A stretch of DNA of 64,000 bases, from NCBI GenBank assembly GCA_963675135.1, contig OY776127.1, positions 88,459,182 to 88,523,181 on the forward strand. Direction: 5' to 3'. Source of the stretch: Galeopsis tetrahit (lineage: Eukaryota > Streptophyta > Magnoliopsida > Lamiales > Lamiaceae). The position numbers and the translations under genes are program-made. The stretch's first letter is position 1, and each line of letters opens with the position of its first letter. Under the pieces are notes generated by a model. That model was not told the DNA's origin, ran no database searches, and saw only the letters and a list, made by a program, of their open reading frames with translations. Of this stretch, positions 32,938 to 45,039 are shown in pieces.

Positions 32938-34735
32938 AAGTTGTGCACATATCCGCCTGTGCATGTTCGTCTCCGAGTAGTCAGCCATAAGCTACATTAA
33001 GCCTCCATGTTTTTAGACTAAGAGTATGATTGTCACTGTATTCGTAGGTGAGAGACATCCCTTGTGGAACAAAAGGAGGCGTCATGATTAACTTTGCGAA
33101 GATAGAGGTAATATTTCTTGAGTTGCCAAAATGCCAAGTCAGCTGAATAAAACTTGTGTTTGATTTTTTTATCAAGTATTTATCACTTATCTGCATGCCT
33201 TCAGGTTGTCAATCGTCTTAATAAGAACTATGTCTATGATACATTACGCGACTATGGAGTCCAATATGACAACACATGGATATATGACAAGATCCATCAT
33301 GAGATTAATCAGTTTTGCAGTGGTCATTCCCTTCAGCAAGTTTACATCGATATGTTCGATCAGGTGAGACCTCGGACTTCAATGCTTAAATTAACATCAA
33401 ATACTTTTATGTCGTCCTCTATGTACCAAAAGAAATCCCTTGATTTAGCTTTACATGTTCCTGTGAAATTCAGCCACTGTTGCAAATTGACTATTACTGT
33501 AGGCTACTAATCTTCTGTAAAAAGGAGGAATTAATGAAGAGTTTCCTTCAAAATATTTCAGATTGATGAAAAAATGAAAGATGCTCTTCAGGCTGACTGC
33601 ACACGCTATGCTCCAGGTATTGAAATTATTAGCGTGCGTGTCACAAAGCCTAAAATCCCTGATAGCATAAGGCGAAACTTTGAACAGATGGAAGAGGAGC
33701 GGACCAAGGTATATCTTTGTATTCTCATATTGAGGGGTTTGAGTCATTTGTGTGTACTTGTATAACTTGTGTTTTTTTCCGTCATACCTGCTGCTTGTTC
33801 CCTGTTAACTTTTGAAATTTATAGTGGTAATGTTGATAAGAAGATGGTTCATCAATTCGCATGAAGTTGTTGGAGGCTTGCAAACTAAGTCATGCATGAG
33901 GAGACTCATCTGCATAATTATTCTCATATACCACCAATATTTTCACAGGTGTTGATTGCAATAGAGAAGCAAAGAGTTTCTGAGAAGGAAGCAGAGACTC
34001 AGAAAAAAATTGCTGTAAGTGAAGCTGAAAAAAATGCTCATGTTAGTAAGATCCAGATGGAACAGAAGTTGATGGAGAAAGACAGTGCAAGGAAGCAAGA
34101 GGAAATATCTAATACAATGTACTTAGCTCGTGAAAAGAGCTTGGCTGATGCCGACTATTACCGGTAAAAACTCATTGCTTCTTTTCCATCAAAATTACCT
34201 TTGAATATTGTGTGCGATGGAACATATTAAACCTCATATATCTGATTTACAGTATATAAGTAATCATAAGAATGAGTAATATAATTGCTTGAAATTATCA
34301 CCCAGGACAAGTCGACAAGATATGGCCTATGTTTGCATATTAAATATTTTAGTTATTATGGGACACAAACCTGTTTATCACATTTAAGATTCTCATACTG
34401 AAGAAATAAGAAATGTCGGTGAAGAAATGGAAGAAATCTTTGACAATGAGCTGTTTTATGGACGATTTTGTAGCACGTTGAAAGAAGCAGAAGCAAACAA
34501 GTTGATGCTTACTCCTCAGTATCTGGAACTCAAATTTATTGAAGCTGTTGCCAACAACACAAAGATATATTTCGGCAACAAGGTAAGTGGACTACCTTAT
34601 GATTTTTTCACTGTGTTTTTACTTTACAGTGGTTGATCAATCTATGTTATACAGATACCAAACTTGGTTTTCGATCAAAGGCTGCTTGGGAACTATTTGC
34701 AAGACGTAGTTGTGAAAGAGAATTTTGAATCGTAA
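30836..34735 (+). CDS. Erlin-like SPFH/PHB domain protein
   Basis: Nine exons: 30836-30961, 32555-32675, 32820-32887, 33048-33107, 33205-33363, 33562-33708, 33949-34163, 34474-34582 and 34655-34735, giving 361 residues. The short N-terminus is Gln-, Pro- and Gly-rich, then one hydrophobic anchor (FTAIFTVLLSFVAIAAM). The PHB/SPFH domain follows: HQVPEGHVGVYWRGGALLN, TDLVRDIPCGTKGGVMINF, YDNTWIYDKIHHEINQFCSG, QIDEKMKDALQADCTRYAPG and RVTKPKIPDSIRRNFEQMEE. A long charged coiled coil (EKQRVSEKEAETQKK onward) and LELKFIEAVANNTKIYFG close it. Erlins form large ring assemblies in the ER membrane and, in animals, direct IP3 receptors and sterol regulators to degradation; the plant role is less clear. 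The donor of intron 3 is directly followed by a CT/AC microsatellite. Intron 1 carries long tandem repeats. Confidence 0.94.
31118..32250 (+). repeat. Three ~340-bp tandem repeats in erlin-like intron 1
   Basis: Copies start at about 31121, 31476 and 31817, each with gattatataagttggtgaaaa, then gtgtggaaaatgatgataat, and ending gcctaattggattgttcaat. They are about 355, 341 and 335 bp and differ by small indels. A 35-bp remnant of the unit's end recurs at about 32206-32240. Confidence 0.93.
32891..32936. repeat. CT(n)AC(n) microsatellite just inside intron 3 of the erlin-like gene
   Basis: The donor GTTACT at 32888 runs straight into about ten CT and then about nine AC dinucleotides. Such a compound repeat next to a donor is expected to be length-polymorphic and could influence splicing; that effect is inference. 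Confidence 0.9.
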
Positions 34736-35499
34736 GTTCGTTGAACTCGTGCAGGAGCCATGTAATAACTCGATGCTGAGAATGGATGTTTTTTTTTGCT
34801 TTGGTCCATTCTATAGAGAATACGACTTTGTCCCAGTATATATAATATAGAGTACAGAGACGCATTTTCCTGTTTTATTTCACATTGAACTGCATTTGTT
34901 TGCAGTTTATGTGAAGTAGGATTTTCTGAGGGAGAATGTCGCTTGGACTTTCTGAGAATATTGGGTGTAACTTTGATTATTGGGATCCTCATGTCTAATA
35001 CTAAAGTATATTTATTTTCCTTATTTGTCTGTTAAAGTATGTTCATTTTATTTTATGAAAACATTCATTTTATTTTTATCTTAAAACAATTCTTACTTTA
35101 TCTATCTTTTTTAAAACTTGTACCTAAATTAGAAGAACAAATGGCAAAATAAGGTTTTTTTGGTAGAAAAATGTCCCGTACAATATTTTTTAAACTTGGA
35201 TTCTAATTTCTTAATTTGATTCGGTATCTATTCCTCAAGCTTTTTGTCTTTTTAGAGTCGTTTGATCAAGACCACTCAATTACATTATTTTATTTATAAT
35301 TGTTCGTGTAGTTTACTTAAAATATTTAGAATTAAAGGGAATTGATCATTTCTTCAAAAAAAAAAAAAAAAAAAAAGGGAATTAATCATCTCCATTTCTT
35401 TTGATAAATTTCTTGTAAATTTCGAAAAAAGATAGACACATGATCTTCATTTTTTTAGTAAATTTCTTGTAAATTTCGAAGAGAGATAGACACTAGTAC

Positions 35500-35843
35500 T
35501 CCGTAATATTTTACTTTTAAAAGGGTAAAATATTGGATTAGGAACTTGTCACATTTTCTTGTGTAAAATATGAAAGGTATTAATTGTAGTAATATTTTAC
35601 TTTTGAAAGGGTAAAATAGGAAAGATGGTAATATTTTATTTTTGAAGGTTTGTGTAAAATATGAAAGGTATTAATTGTAGTAATATTTTACTTTTGAAAG
35701 GGTAAAATAGGAAAATAGGAAAGATGGTAATATTTTATTTTTGAAGGTTTGTGTAAAATATGAAAGGTATTAATTGTAGTAATATTTTACTTTTGAAAGG
35801 GTAAAATAGGAAAGATGGTAATATTTTATTTTTGAAGGTTAAA
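35500..35843. repeat. Tandem repeat upstream of the tRNA-Arg 3' end
   Basis: Three copies of a unit of about 90-100 bp start at about 35568, 35654 and 35755. Each reads taaaatatgaaaggtattaa, then gtagtaatattttactttt, then ggaaagatggtaatatttta. The middle copy has an extra aaaataggaa. A partial copy precedes at about 35503. Confidence 0.9.
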
Positions 35844-35852
35844 AAAATTATG

Positions 35853-35925
35853 CACGCCCAGTGGGACTCGAACCCACAATCGCCTGATTAGAAGTCAGAC
35901 GCCTTATCCATTAGGCCATGGGCGC
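35853..35925 (-). tRNA. tRNA-Arg (anticodon TCT)
   Basis: The minus strand folds as a 73-nt cloverleaf: acceptor GCGCCCA/TGGGCGT (G1-T72 wobble), D stem GCCT/AGGC, anticodon stem TCTGA/TCAGG around loop CTTCTAA (anticodon TCT), and T arm GTGGG-TTCGAGT-CCCAC. No intron and no encoded CCA. A T7 run follows the gene by 4 nt on the minus strand and is a good Pol III terminator. Confidence 0.95.
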
Positions 35926-36245
35926 AATTTGTTTATTTAATATTTTTAATAATATTTAATTGTATTTAGTGTTCAAATAATCACGCGATACACATGTCTG
36001 ATTTGTACTATTGATTTAATCTCAAATTAGGCTTAATTATAATTATCATGGAGCTATCATTAATCGGCCGTATAATAACAAAATTTGAATAATTAAAGCC
36101 TCCCATAAAACCTTCTTACTATAAAAGTCAACTTTCACATTAATTATTGATGGATTAGTTAATTAGGTAGATACTTTTGGTGTACGTTTGAATCAGAATA
36201 TGCATACATATTTAAATCCTAATCATCTGGTCTCATAAAAATATA

Positions 36246-36459
36246 CTCCCCGTTCCGTGATTATTTGCAAGGTTTGATCGGCACAATTTTTTTAAAAAAG
36301 TGAGAATTATTTGAACGGTTGAATTTGATGTAAAGTGGAGTAAAATGTATGTAAAAAAAAGTGTCAAATTTAAAAATAAAATAATGTTGGGAGAGTATTA
36401 ATTTTGTGTGTGCAAGTAATTTTTGGACATCCAAGTGTACAAATAATCATTGAACGAGG
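36246..36459. mobile_element. Stowaway-like MITE
   Basis: Left end CTCCCCGTTCCGTGATTATT and right end (reverse complement CCTCGTTCAATGATTATTTG) are imperfect inverted repeats, each next to TA (36244-36245, 36460-36461). The sequence resembles the CTCCCTCCGTCCC terminus of Stowaway elements. Confidence 0.7.
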
Positions 36460-36505
36460 TAGTAGTCTTTTTTCTCATTTGAAGGGTAAAATGTTCAAAA
36501 TACTA

Positions 36506-36796
36506 CTCCCTACGACCCGTGATTACTTGCACACTTTTCTTATTGGGAAGCCCAAAATTATTTGTACACTTTTAATATGGAAATACACCAACAAAATTAA
36601 TAACTTCACAACATCATTTTATTTTCAAATTTGTCACTTTTTTTTTTTTTTCATACATTTTACTTTACTTATCATCAAATCCATTTTACACATCAAATTA
36701 CCTAAAATACCCCTAATTTATCTTACATTATCAAAAACTAAATTCATTTTTTATGGTCAAACTATGCAATATGCAAGTAATTCCGGACGGAAGCAG
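36506..36796. mobile_element. Stowaway-like MITE
   Basis: Left end CTCCCTACGACCCGTGATTA and right end (reverse complement CTGCTTCCGTCCGGAATTAC) are inverted repeats, both followed inward by CTTGCA. TA flanks both sides (36504-36505, 36797-36798). It lies 46 bp from a relative at 36246-36459. Confidence 0.75.
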
Positions 36797-37431
36797 TAGT
36801 ATTTAATTAAGTTTCGGTGGCGACAGCTGACTATGACAATTTTGTATGACATGGTTGACTTCATAAGCTCAAGCCAAGTCCAAAAAGTCTGGCATAAATT
36901 AATTTACATAAAAGGATCATCGATCTGATTCAAGAATCTTTCAAGGGATTCTTGCATCTTTAAATACACAATTCTCCATGGAATTCCAGCAATATAGAGC
37001 TGCAGATTCTCCAACAACTAGTGGAAACTACAGCGAGAAACAGAGTGTCTATTGAATTGAAGTTGAGAGATTTGGGTTTTGGGATCTTCCAAAAGGCATC
37101 ATTTTATCTCCCTTTTTTTTTCTTTCTAAATTAGTAGTTTTTCTGTCGTTTTCAATACTGATTTCTGTTTTTTAAGATCAAAATTCATAGCAAAAAAGTG
37201 TTGTTCTCTGTTTTCAAGAATTTCCACTCATCATGGTAATGATTATGCAGGAGTTCTTGGCTTTTGATTCTTATGTTGTTGGTTATTGATCTGAAACATG
37301 GATTTGTTTACTTTTTGTAATGATCATAATTCATAATACATGAACCATGTTCTGTTTTTGACCAGGAATATTTATGCCTGCCAAGTGTTGGATGTAATTC
37401 CCCTGAGAGATTTCACCTGAAAGAATTGAAA

Positions 37432-39094
37432 ATGTATCTGGTTGAGAGTAAAGGAGGGGCAATAGGATGTATGCTCTTATCACTGTTATTCTTGGGCACA
37501 TGGCCTGCATTGTTGACTCTACTCGAAAGGCGCGGGCGCCTCCCGCAACACACTTATCTTGATTACACAATCACTAATCTGTTAGCAGCTGTTATCATTG
37601 CTTTCACATTTGGTGAAATTGGAAACGAAAAGCCCAATTTCATAAACCAGCTATCTCAGGTTAGATGATTTGGTTATTATATAGTGTTGTAGCAGAATAT
37701 AAACTGGAATGAGAATGAGTGCAGGATAATTGGCCTAGTGTGATGTTTGCAATGGCTGGTGGGATTGTTCTGAGTCTTGGCAATCTTTCGACACAATACG
37801 CTTGGGCGTTTGTTGGTTTATCGGTGACTGAGGTTATTACGTCTAGCATAACTGTTGTCGTAGGTACTGTATATAGTGTGAATGAGTTTGCGTTTTCGTG
37901 TTGTTTTTGTGCTTCGTGATCTGATTGGGACGTTTGCGAATACAGGTACGACTATGAATTACTTTTTGGATGGTAAAATCAACAGAGCAGAGATTCTTTT
38001 TCCTGGTGTTGGATGCTTTCTGATTGCTGTTTGCTTTGGCTCTGCTGTTCATGCATCTAATGATGCAGATAATAAAGCTAAGCTTATGATTCATGGCTCC
38101 AAAGAAGCAGCAATGTATGTATTTTTCGGTTCATGGCTTATGATTCGGACAATGCTTAGTAGTTACTTAACGCGCGTTTTGAACTGAATTTGAACAGAAT
38201 AAACGATGCGTCTGCTACTAAGGAAGCGTACACAAACAAAGGTAAGATATATGTACAATAACGCTACGTTCAAGTTCAACAGATCACTCTGCTGTCATTT
38301 GTTGAACACTTAATTCTAATAGATCCGGAGAGAGGAAATGCTTCCACGGAGAAGGCGAAGTTTGGGACAGCACATTTTCTCATTGAAATCGAAAACAAAC
38401 GTTCAATTAAGGTCGTTTTTTTATACATACACAAAATCACAGCTAAAGGATGCAAGAAACTCAGGGTGGTTATTTTTCACTATGCAGGTTTTTGGGAAGG
38501 GTACTTTTATTGGTTTGGCAATCACTTTCTTTGCAGGGTTTTGCTTCTCTCTGTTTTCTCCAGCTTTCAATCTGGAAACTAATGACCAATGGCATACATT
38601 GAAAGACGGCGTTCCTCACTTGAGCGTCTACACGGCTTTTTTCTACTTCTCGGTGTCCTGCTTTGTGGTTGCTGTCATTCTCAACGTAACCTTCTTGTAT
38701 CGGCCTGTTTTGAATCTTCCCAAATCTTCGATAAAGGCTTACATATCCGATTCAAATGGAAGAGGGTGGGCGCTTTTAGCTGGATTGTTGTGTGGATTTG
38801 GGAATGGCCTTCAGTTTATGGGAGGTCAAGCTGCTGGATATGCTGCAGCTGATGCTGTTCAGGTTAGTTCTTCATACTTAGACAAGTTCTTAAACTCAAG
38901 AATGTTGGATTGTTTTGTTTTAATCTTTTGATTGATTACAGGCTCTTCCGCTCGTGAGCACGTTTTGGGGTATGCTTCTGTTCGGAGAGTACAGAAGATC
39001 GTCGAGAAGAACATACGTACTTCTAGTGGGCATGTTGGCTATGTTTATCGTTGCTGTTGGTGTTCTTATGGCTTCGTCTGGTCACCGTAAGTAA
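37432..39094 (+). CDS. UPS: Ureide permease (UPS family)
   Basis: Seven exons: 37432-37659, 37725-37863, 37946-38114, 38198-38241, 38323-38411, 38488-38862 and 38942-39094, giving 398 residues. UPS proteins are plasma-membrane, proton-coupled carriers of allantoin, uracil and related ureides. The family start MYLVESKGGAIGCMLLSLLF is intact, then RRGRLPQHTYLDYTITNLLA, QDNWPSVMFAMAGGIVLSLG, LSTQYAWAFVGLSVTEVITS, INRAEILFPGVGCFLIAVCF, FSLFSPAFNLETNDQWHTLK, LLCGFGNGLQFMGGQAAGYA and the conserved end LMASSGHRK. About ten membrane segments alternate with a central hydrophilic loop encoded by exons 3-5. I took ATG 37432 because family members begin MYxxESKGGA; no earlier in-frame ATG is needed. Confidence 0.95.
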
Positions 39095-39371
39095 GTTTCT
39101 GATTGATGGTGGTGGTGGCCAAGATTTCATATCAGTAGTTTATTTAAAGCAAATTGTAATATAAATAAGTGTAATGTACTGTGTTATAGGGATGACCCAA
39201 AAATTGGGCAACATATATAAAAATACAGATCAGAAATCAATTTTTACAGCTCTTAATGCTTAAAGCCTTGCTAGTTTTACAAAAGGTGCAAGAAAACTGC
39301 CTTGTAAGTCAACCACAAAACTATAAGAATTACGAGTTTTATGAACTGAATTATATGATGCGAGAAGGTCC
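39095..39371. other. Tail-to-tail spacer between UPS and RUS3 genes
   Basis: Only 277 bp separate the two stop codons, so both 3' untranslated regions lie here and may overlap. Nothing else was seen. Confidence 0.6.
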
Positions 39372-42300
39372 CTAATCAACCTTTTCGTAAGAGGAGCGCG
39401 TAGACCAATTTGCCTTCCAAGCAATGGAGGGCGAGAGAAGACGTTCTGTTCTCCAGCCCAGTGATCGAAGCTGTCACATAACAGGAAAACAAGGATTAAA
39501 GATACACAAATTCATGAGTAAATACTATTGCTTATTCATTATAGCAAGAAGTTGATATCGACTACAGAAAGGGGCCAAAATGAAATTTTAGTCCTGGGGT
39601 AAAACGACGATGACAAGCTTGCATTTCTTTTAAAGCAAAATGAAGCAAGAAGTGTGTTTCTATTTTTGTTTCAAGGACAAAATGCTTGCACTAGAATGTA
39701 CCTTGAGAATAAAGTCTTCATAGTTTTTGTCCATCCATGACTGACTCTCAATATGCATAGATCTATTCTTCTCGTCAAGGATTGCCAAGACAAGAGAATG
39801 CATGAAAGCCTGTAAGACATCTGCTGCCGTTGAATCTTTATGCATGATGACACTGACAATGCTCTTTCTTGCAAGTAGTATATACTTTCCTAGAAGTAGC
39901 GCAATTAAAAGAAGTTGATAAGACAACAGTCTTTTGAACTTTAATTGAAAGGACGCAAATGAGCTGAACCTTTGTTGTAATTAGAGCTGGCAAGACATGA
40001 CAGGTCTACCCTGTTTTCCATGAAATGAGAATTCACTGATCAATATGATTCTGTTTCAAACTCGGATGAATATGAACAATCTTCTATATGTCTTGACAGA
40101 ATAAGCGAACTTGGGCGCAGATATGGTTGAAATGCACAAAGAAGCTAAATAAAAGTTGAAAACTCACACTTCATCATTATTAAATGAAGAGATTCGGACA
40201 GCTAAGCGCACCCTTTGGTGCACATATTCAACCTTATTTGATGTCCACAAAGACATCCACAGAGGTAAAACGTGCTCCATCTCTGAGACCTGTTTTGGAG
40301 AGAGTACTAGAAAACCATGTAACCCTCATGTCAATGTCTTTGAATGCACAAAAAAGAACACAGCTATGGTGGTTAAACAATTTGGATGTAGAACTGCATA
40401 AAAAATTTTAAACCGAAAAAAAAAGTCACTGCAAACTGGACAGAGCATCGATTTGCAAAAAGTAAGGAGTTGTTCAAACTGAGCATTCATTCACATCTAA
40501 TATAAGCTATTGACATTTTTTTGGTCACAGAGGAATGGAAAGAAAAGGTGCTACTTTAATAGTCATAGTAGTGAGCAAGTATGGCTGCATATAAAGACAC
40601 AGTATAGTGTCATAATGCTATAAAGTCAACGTCTCACCTTGACCAGTCTTCATATAATGTGACAAAAGAATTGAACTTCTTTTACAATTTAATGTAGCAA
40701 GCGAAAGGCAACAAACAGCCTTGTAGTTTGCTGCAAATAAAGTGCAGCACCAAATTATGCTTGGACGAAGTTGCATTTGAAGTTATTATGACAAGATACG
40801 AGGAAGCTCTTCAATCAGCAGGAAATATGAGCTATAAGACAATTAAGGGAGACTAACCATACATATGAAAGACGGTGAGGGACAGAAAACAAAACCAAAT
40901 TGCCATCGAGTGCCCCACAGTAATACGAGCAAGGAGCATTCCTAAAGCCATCCCAATCATTGTTGCTAGAGTCTCTTGGCTTCCTTCCTATCATACATTG
41001 GGAATAAGTTTTCATAAATGAATTCTAAGAAATTATGGTCCTACCCTTCAAGTGCAGTATGGTACCTTAGCAGATATATCAGCTGCATTGTTCTGAAGAG
41101 CAAAATGTTGTGTTAATGCGGCTCTAGTAGCACCACTGGCAACCCCAGCTAATTAGCAGCATGAACAGAAAGAGAATGGAGCACATATAATTAGATAATT
41201 ATTTTCATGTATCAAAACTTAGTTTAAGTGAATGACTCAACGTCTATATTCATTATTCAGGCTGGAGTTAAAGTGGTGATTGGTCCTTATGAGAGCTTGC
41301 ATTTTATTTAAAGATAGTTTGAAACTTACTGAATGACCGTGATATACTCCCTAAGCAAACTATAAACACAAAAGCTGAAGGGAACAGAGGGGAAACAAGG
41401 TCCATCAACATCCCTGCAACAGAATTTGGAGAGTTTACATTAGTGTTACAAAATTTTCTAAACAAAAAACAATAAAACAAAGATAATAACTAAATCAGAG
41501 AGAAATGCTGACAAATATATTACTAATAAAAGGATACTATGCAGCCCAATGAAATAGTAATATAATAATTCGAAATGACGATAGCTTTACCCAAGTCATT
41601 CATGAGATCTGCAACAAGACGCCACATTTTGGCATTGCTATCCAGGTTTGATCCCTAAAGGAAGAGCAATATGATATTACTTTCCCAATTTACTTATCAG
41701 ACAATAATTAATGCTAAGATAATGTTAAGCACATGGGAATTTATTTTTCCCGTTATTGCCACACGTATAATATTACATTAAAAACAGCTCTGGAGGGCAG
41801 TTCATATGTGTACATCTCAAGATTTTGTAGTAGAACTTAAGGAAATAAAAGATGGACCAAGTTTATACCTGGTAAAATGTGAATAAGATGCCTCCAAGCA
41901 TTCCAGTTAAATCTCTTAAAAACCACTGAAATTGTTTCCAAAAAGAAAAAGGACAAAGAAATCCATTCAGGTTTTCAAATAAATATCAACATGAAAAACC
42001 AAAAGTTCCCATCGAGAGTCATATACCAGAAATGTGGCCCCAATAACTGTGGCAGATTTTTCACCAACCCCAATAGCACTTAGAAGAGCCTAAAGAATTA
42101 ACGCAAGTTAACAATTACAAAACATTATTAGCAAAAGGCTAAGAATTAACCCAACTTTGTACTCAACAAGTCAATATATTAGCCGGGGTGGTTTCTAATG
42201 CAAAAATATATGTTACCTGGGTGGAAAGCATTGTTCTCATGTAAGTTGAAAGGCCCTGCAAGAAATAAAGTCATCAAATATGGAGCAGAAAAAGGGTGCT

Positions 42301-42989
42301 TATAGTTGACCTGAAATACTACACAAACAAAAGATTTATTACCTGTAATGAGTCCCAAATTTGAAAAGGGACATAATCAGGAGTCACACTGCCTGGAAAT
42401 CCCTGCATTTTCCACCAGTTTCATATAAACAGGAATTTCTTTTTAAGAGGAATCAAGCACAACCAAAACCACCTCCAGAAATAAAGATCTAAACACCAAT
42501 TCTTTCAATTTAAAATCTGGAAGGCAGTGATTTCCCTTCTGAACAGCATTTCATCACAAATTTCGTACTTCATTTCCAGTGAAACAAAGAAAACATAATT
42601 TGTTCTTCTACAGCATCATTAACTATGAGCACAACACATTAAAAGAAGCCCTAATCAGACATTCCACAGCATGCTGCAGCACCCTTAACCAATTCTCATT
42701 GTTCGCACGTACCAAATGCAGGATCAAATCTCTTATAAGCTACAAACGGTCTTAATTTTAAGTGATCAAAGTAAAGACTTCGAAAACGTCCATATCTTAC
42801 CTCGGGAACAAAAGCGTCAAGGATTCTCCGAGAAAATTGATTGAAACGGAGGGCGGATTTTCGAACGGTATCTCCGGCGATAGTAAAAGTGGCCGTCTTC
42901 GTGAGTTTTGACGAAGCGCTGCCGTTCCATTCCTCGATCACGGCGGTTTCTGATCGTAGCAGCGGCGTTGAACTCCAATCTGTTTCCAT
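39372..42989 (-). CDS. RUS3: Root UVB-sensitive protein 3 (RUS3, DUF647)
   Basis: Fourteen small exons on the minus strand: 42989-42801, 42402-42343, 42255-42217, 42089-42027, 41925-41869, 41654-41591, 41413-41330, 41148-41066, 40987-40858, 40730-40638, 40306-40168, 40010-39970, 39889-39702 and 39470-39372, giving 442 residues, nearly the Arabidopsis length. DUF647 signatures: VIEEWNGSASSKLTKT, PEGFPGSVTPDYVPFQIWDS, GVGEKSATVIGATFLWFLRD, MLGGILFTFYQGSNLDSNAK, GSISRSFTGVASGATRAALT and QHFALQNNAADISAKEGSQE. The family is conserved in eukaryotes; RUS1 and RUS2 act in root light and auxin responses, while RUS3 has no settled function. Exon 12 is only 41 nt and was required to join exons 11 and 13 in frame. 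Of two donors at the end of exon 11, only GAAGT|GTGAG closes the frame. Confidence 0.94.
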
Positions 42990-43092
42990 TGCAGCTTCAG
43001 TGTTCGAGCTTGTGCTCTTGTGACATTGACCCCTTGTTTCTTCTATATTTTCGTTTTTGCCCTCTATGTTTTTTTTTTTTTAAATTGGTGTG

Positions 43093-43452
43093 TAGGGATG
43101 ATAATGGGTCGGGTACTTAGATACCGGACCCGTTCCATTTCATGAATGGGATGGAGTGGGCGATCCGTGCGGAGTATGGGTCGGGACGACCCATTATAAC
43201 TTAAAAAAATATAACATGAAATTTAGATTTGTATTGAAAAATATCATATTGTATTGCATATTAATATTTTATTAATTTATATTGATCTAAAAAAAATATA
43301 TGTATAATATATACTCTTATATAAATTAATATTAAACATGGGTTCGGGGCACGGGACAAGAGTGATACTCAGACCCGTCCCATTTCACTACAGGTCTGGA
43401 GTAGGTCGACCCAAATGACACGGGTCAGGTCTGGTTGAAATTATCATCCCTA
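43093..43452. mobile_element. hAT-like MITE with TAGGGATGATAAT ends
   Basis: Left end TAGGGATGATAATGGGTCGGG and right end GAAATTATCATCCCTA are inverted repeats over 13 bp. GACCC/GGGTC words recur on both strands near both ends. No matching target duplication is visible, so it may be an older insertion. Confidence 0.6.
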
Positions 43453-44265
43453 ACAATTGATCGTAAAAAGGGTTGAATTAAAATAAAATAAATAAAAAAT
43501 AGTGTTGAATTGAAAGGAAAATAGTTCGTCTTTTTCAGTATTGGCCTTTTTGAGCATAAGCCCGTCTTTTTGGCATGATTTGACGATTTCGCGTTAAGAG
43601 TCTCTTGTTTCGGAGAACTAAATGGCTCGCGAGTAATGGAAAAAATTTATTCTATTTGATTTCGAAGTCCTCATATAGCACTTCTTCCAATCCTGAATGG
43701 GGGATCGCTTGTAGGAATGACATAAAGCTAATGCATGTTCTACACGGCCAAGAAAGCATCAATTTTTAATCTCATTATGATTTGGTCGATAAGATTGCCA
43801 ATTGTTTTGCCTAAAAGCCAAGCTTTACATTAAACACAAGAGCCCTTTGTTGATTCAAGATATGGGTGATTAACCCCATTTAACTAGTGCCGAAATTGGT
43901 CGGAAATTCGAAATGACGGCACAACACAAGTCATACCTTCGGAGGCTCCGCTTTGCGGCAGATCCACTCTAGTTTCGTTTCAAACCTTCCTTTGACCCAC
44001 CATTTTAGATCGATTTTGATTGTAGAGTTGTCGCTTTGACCTATATGTTATTTTGTTTATATAAAATTGACGGTTTGAATACCAAAAAATTGACAAAAAA
44101 GGCTCCGCTTTGCGGCAGATCCACTCTAGTTTCGTTTCAAACCTTCCTTTGACCCACCATTTTAGATCGATTTTGATTGTAGAGATGTCGCTTTGACCTA
44201 TATGTTATTTTGTTTATATAAAATTGACGGTTTGAATACCAAAAAATTGACAAAAAAAAAAAAAT

Positions 44266-44289
44266 CGCTAGAAGGAGGGGTCGAACCTC

Positions 44290-44322
<33 letters not shown>

Positions 44323-44339
44323 AACTGAGCTATTCCAGC
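44266..44339 (-). tRNA. tRNA-Asn (anticodon GTT), copy 1
   Basis: 74-nt cloverleaf: acceptor GCTGGAA/TTCTAGC, D arm GCTC-AGTTGGTTA-GAGC, anticodon stem TGTGG/CCACA with loop CTGTTAA (anticodon GTT), T arm GGAGG-TTCGACC-CCTCC. It has no intron and is followed on its strand by a 13-T run. TATAAAA lies about 20 bp upstream, as is common for plant tRNA genes. Confidence 0.95.
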
Positions 44340-44965
44340 TTTTCATTTTGCTTTTATAAAATTGGCCATAAAAAGGGTTGAATTGAAAGGAAAAGAGTTC
44401 GTCTTTTTGGGCGTAAACCCGTCTTTTTTGTATGATTGGACGATTTCGCGTTAAGGATCTCTTGTTTCGGAGAACTAAGTGACTCACGAGTAATGGAAAA
44501 AATATATTCTATTTGATTTCGAAGTCCTCATATAACACTTCTTCAATCCTAGATGGAGGATCGCTTGTAGGAATGCCATAATGCTAATGCATGTTCTACA
44601 CGACCAATAAAGCATCGATTTTTAATCTCATTATGATTTGATCGATAAGATTGCCAATTGCTTTGCCTAAAAGCCAAGCTTCACATTAAACACAAGAGCC
44701 CTTTGTTGATTCAAGATCTGGGTGATTAACCCCATTTAACTAGTGCCGAAATTGGTCGGGAATTCGAAATGACGGCACAACACAAGTTGCCATACCTTCG
44801 GAGGCTCCGCTTTGCGGCATATCCACTCTAGTTTCGTTCCAAACCTTCCTTTGACCCACCCTCTTTGATCGATTTTGATTGTAGAGTTGTCGCTTTGACC
44901 TCTATGTTATTTTGTTTATATAAAATTGACAGTTTGAATACCAAAAAATCGAAAAAAAAAAAATT

Positions 44966-44989
44966 CGCTAGAAGGAGGGGTCGAACCTC

Positions 44990-45022
<33 letters not shown>

Positions 45023-45039
45023 AACTGAGCTATTCTAGC
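44966..45039 (-). tRNA. tRNA-Asn (GTT), copy 2, with A4
   Basis: Identical to copy 1 except for G4 to A4 in the acceptor stem. The change turns the G4-U69 wobble into an A-U pair, so the fold remains intact. A T-run follows for termination. Confidence 0.93.

Larger units (their letters stand above)
34736..37431. other. Spacer between erlin-like and ureide permease genes
   Basis: Contains a tandem repeat (35550-35843), a tRNA-Arg gene (35853-35925), two Stowaway-like MITEs (36246-36459, 36506-36796) and, from about 36950, the probable leader of the ureide permease with likely leader introns. No other protein gene was seen. Confidence 0.6.

Noticed and set aside
35500..35843. CRISPR-like or rDNA-spacer repeat
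   Set aside because: Three imperfect direct repeats without spacers; simple tandem duplication explains it.
43093..43452. 8-bp duplication for the TAGGGATGATAAT element
   Set aside because: Flanks ttggtgtg and acaattga do not match, so the element is kept only on its inverted ends.
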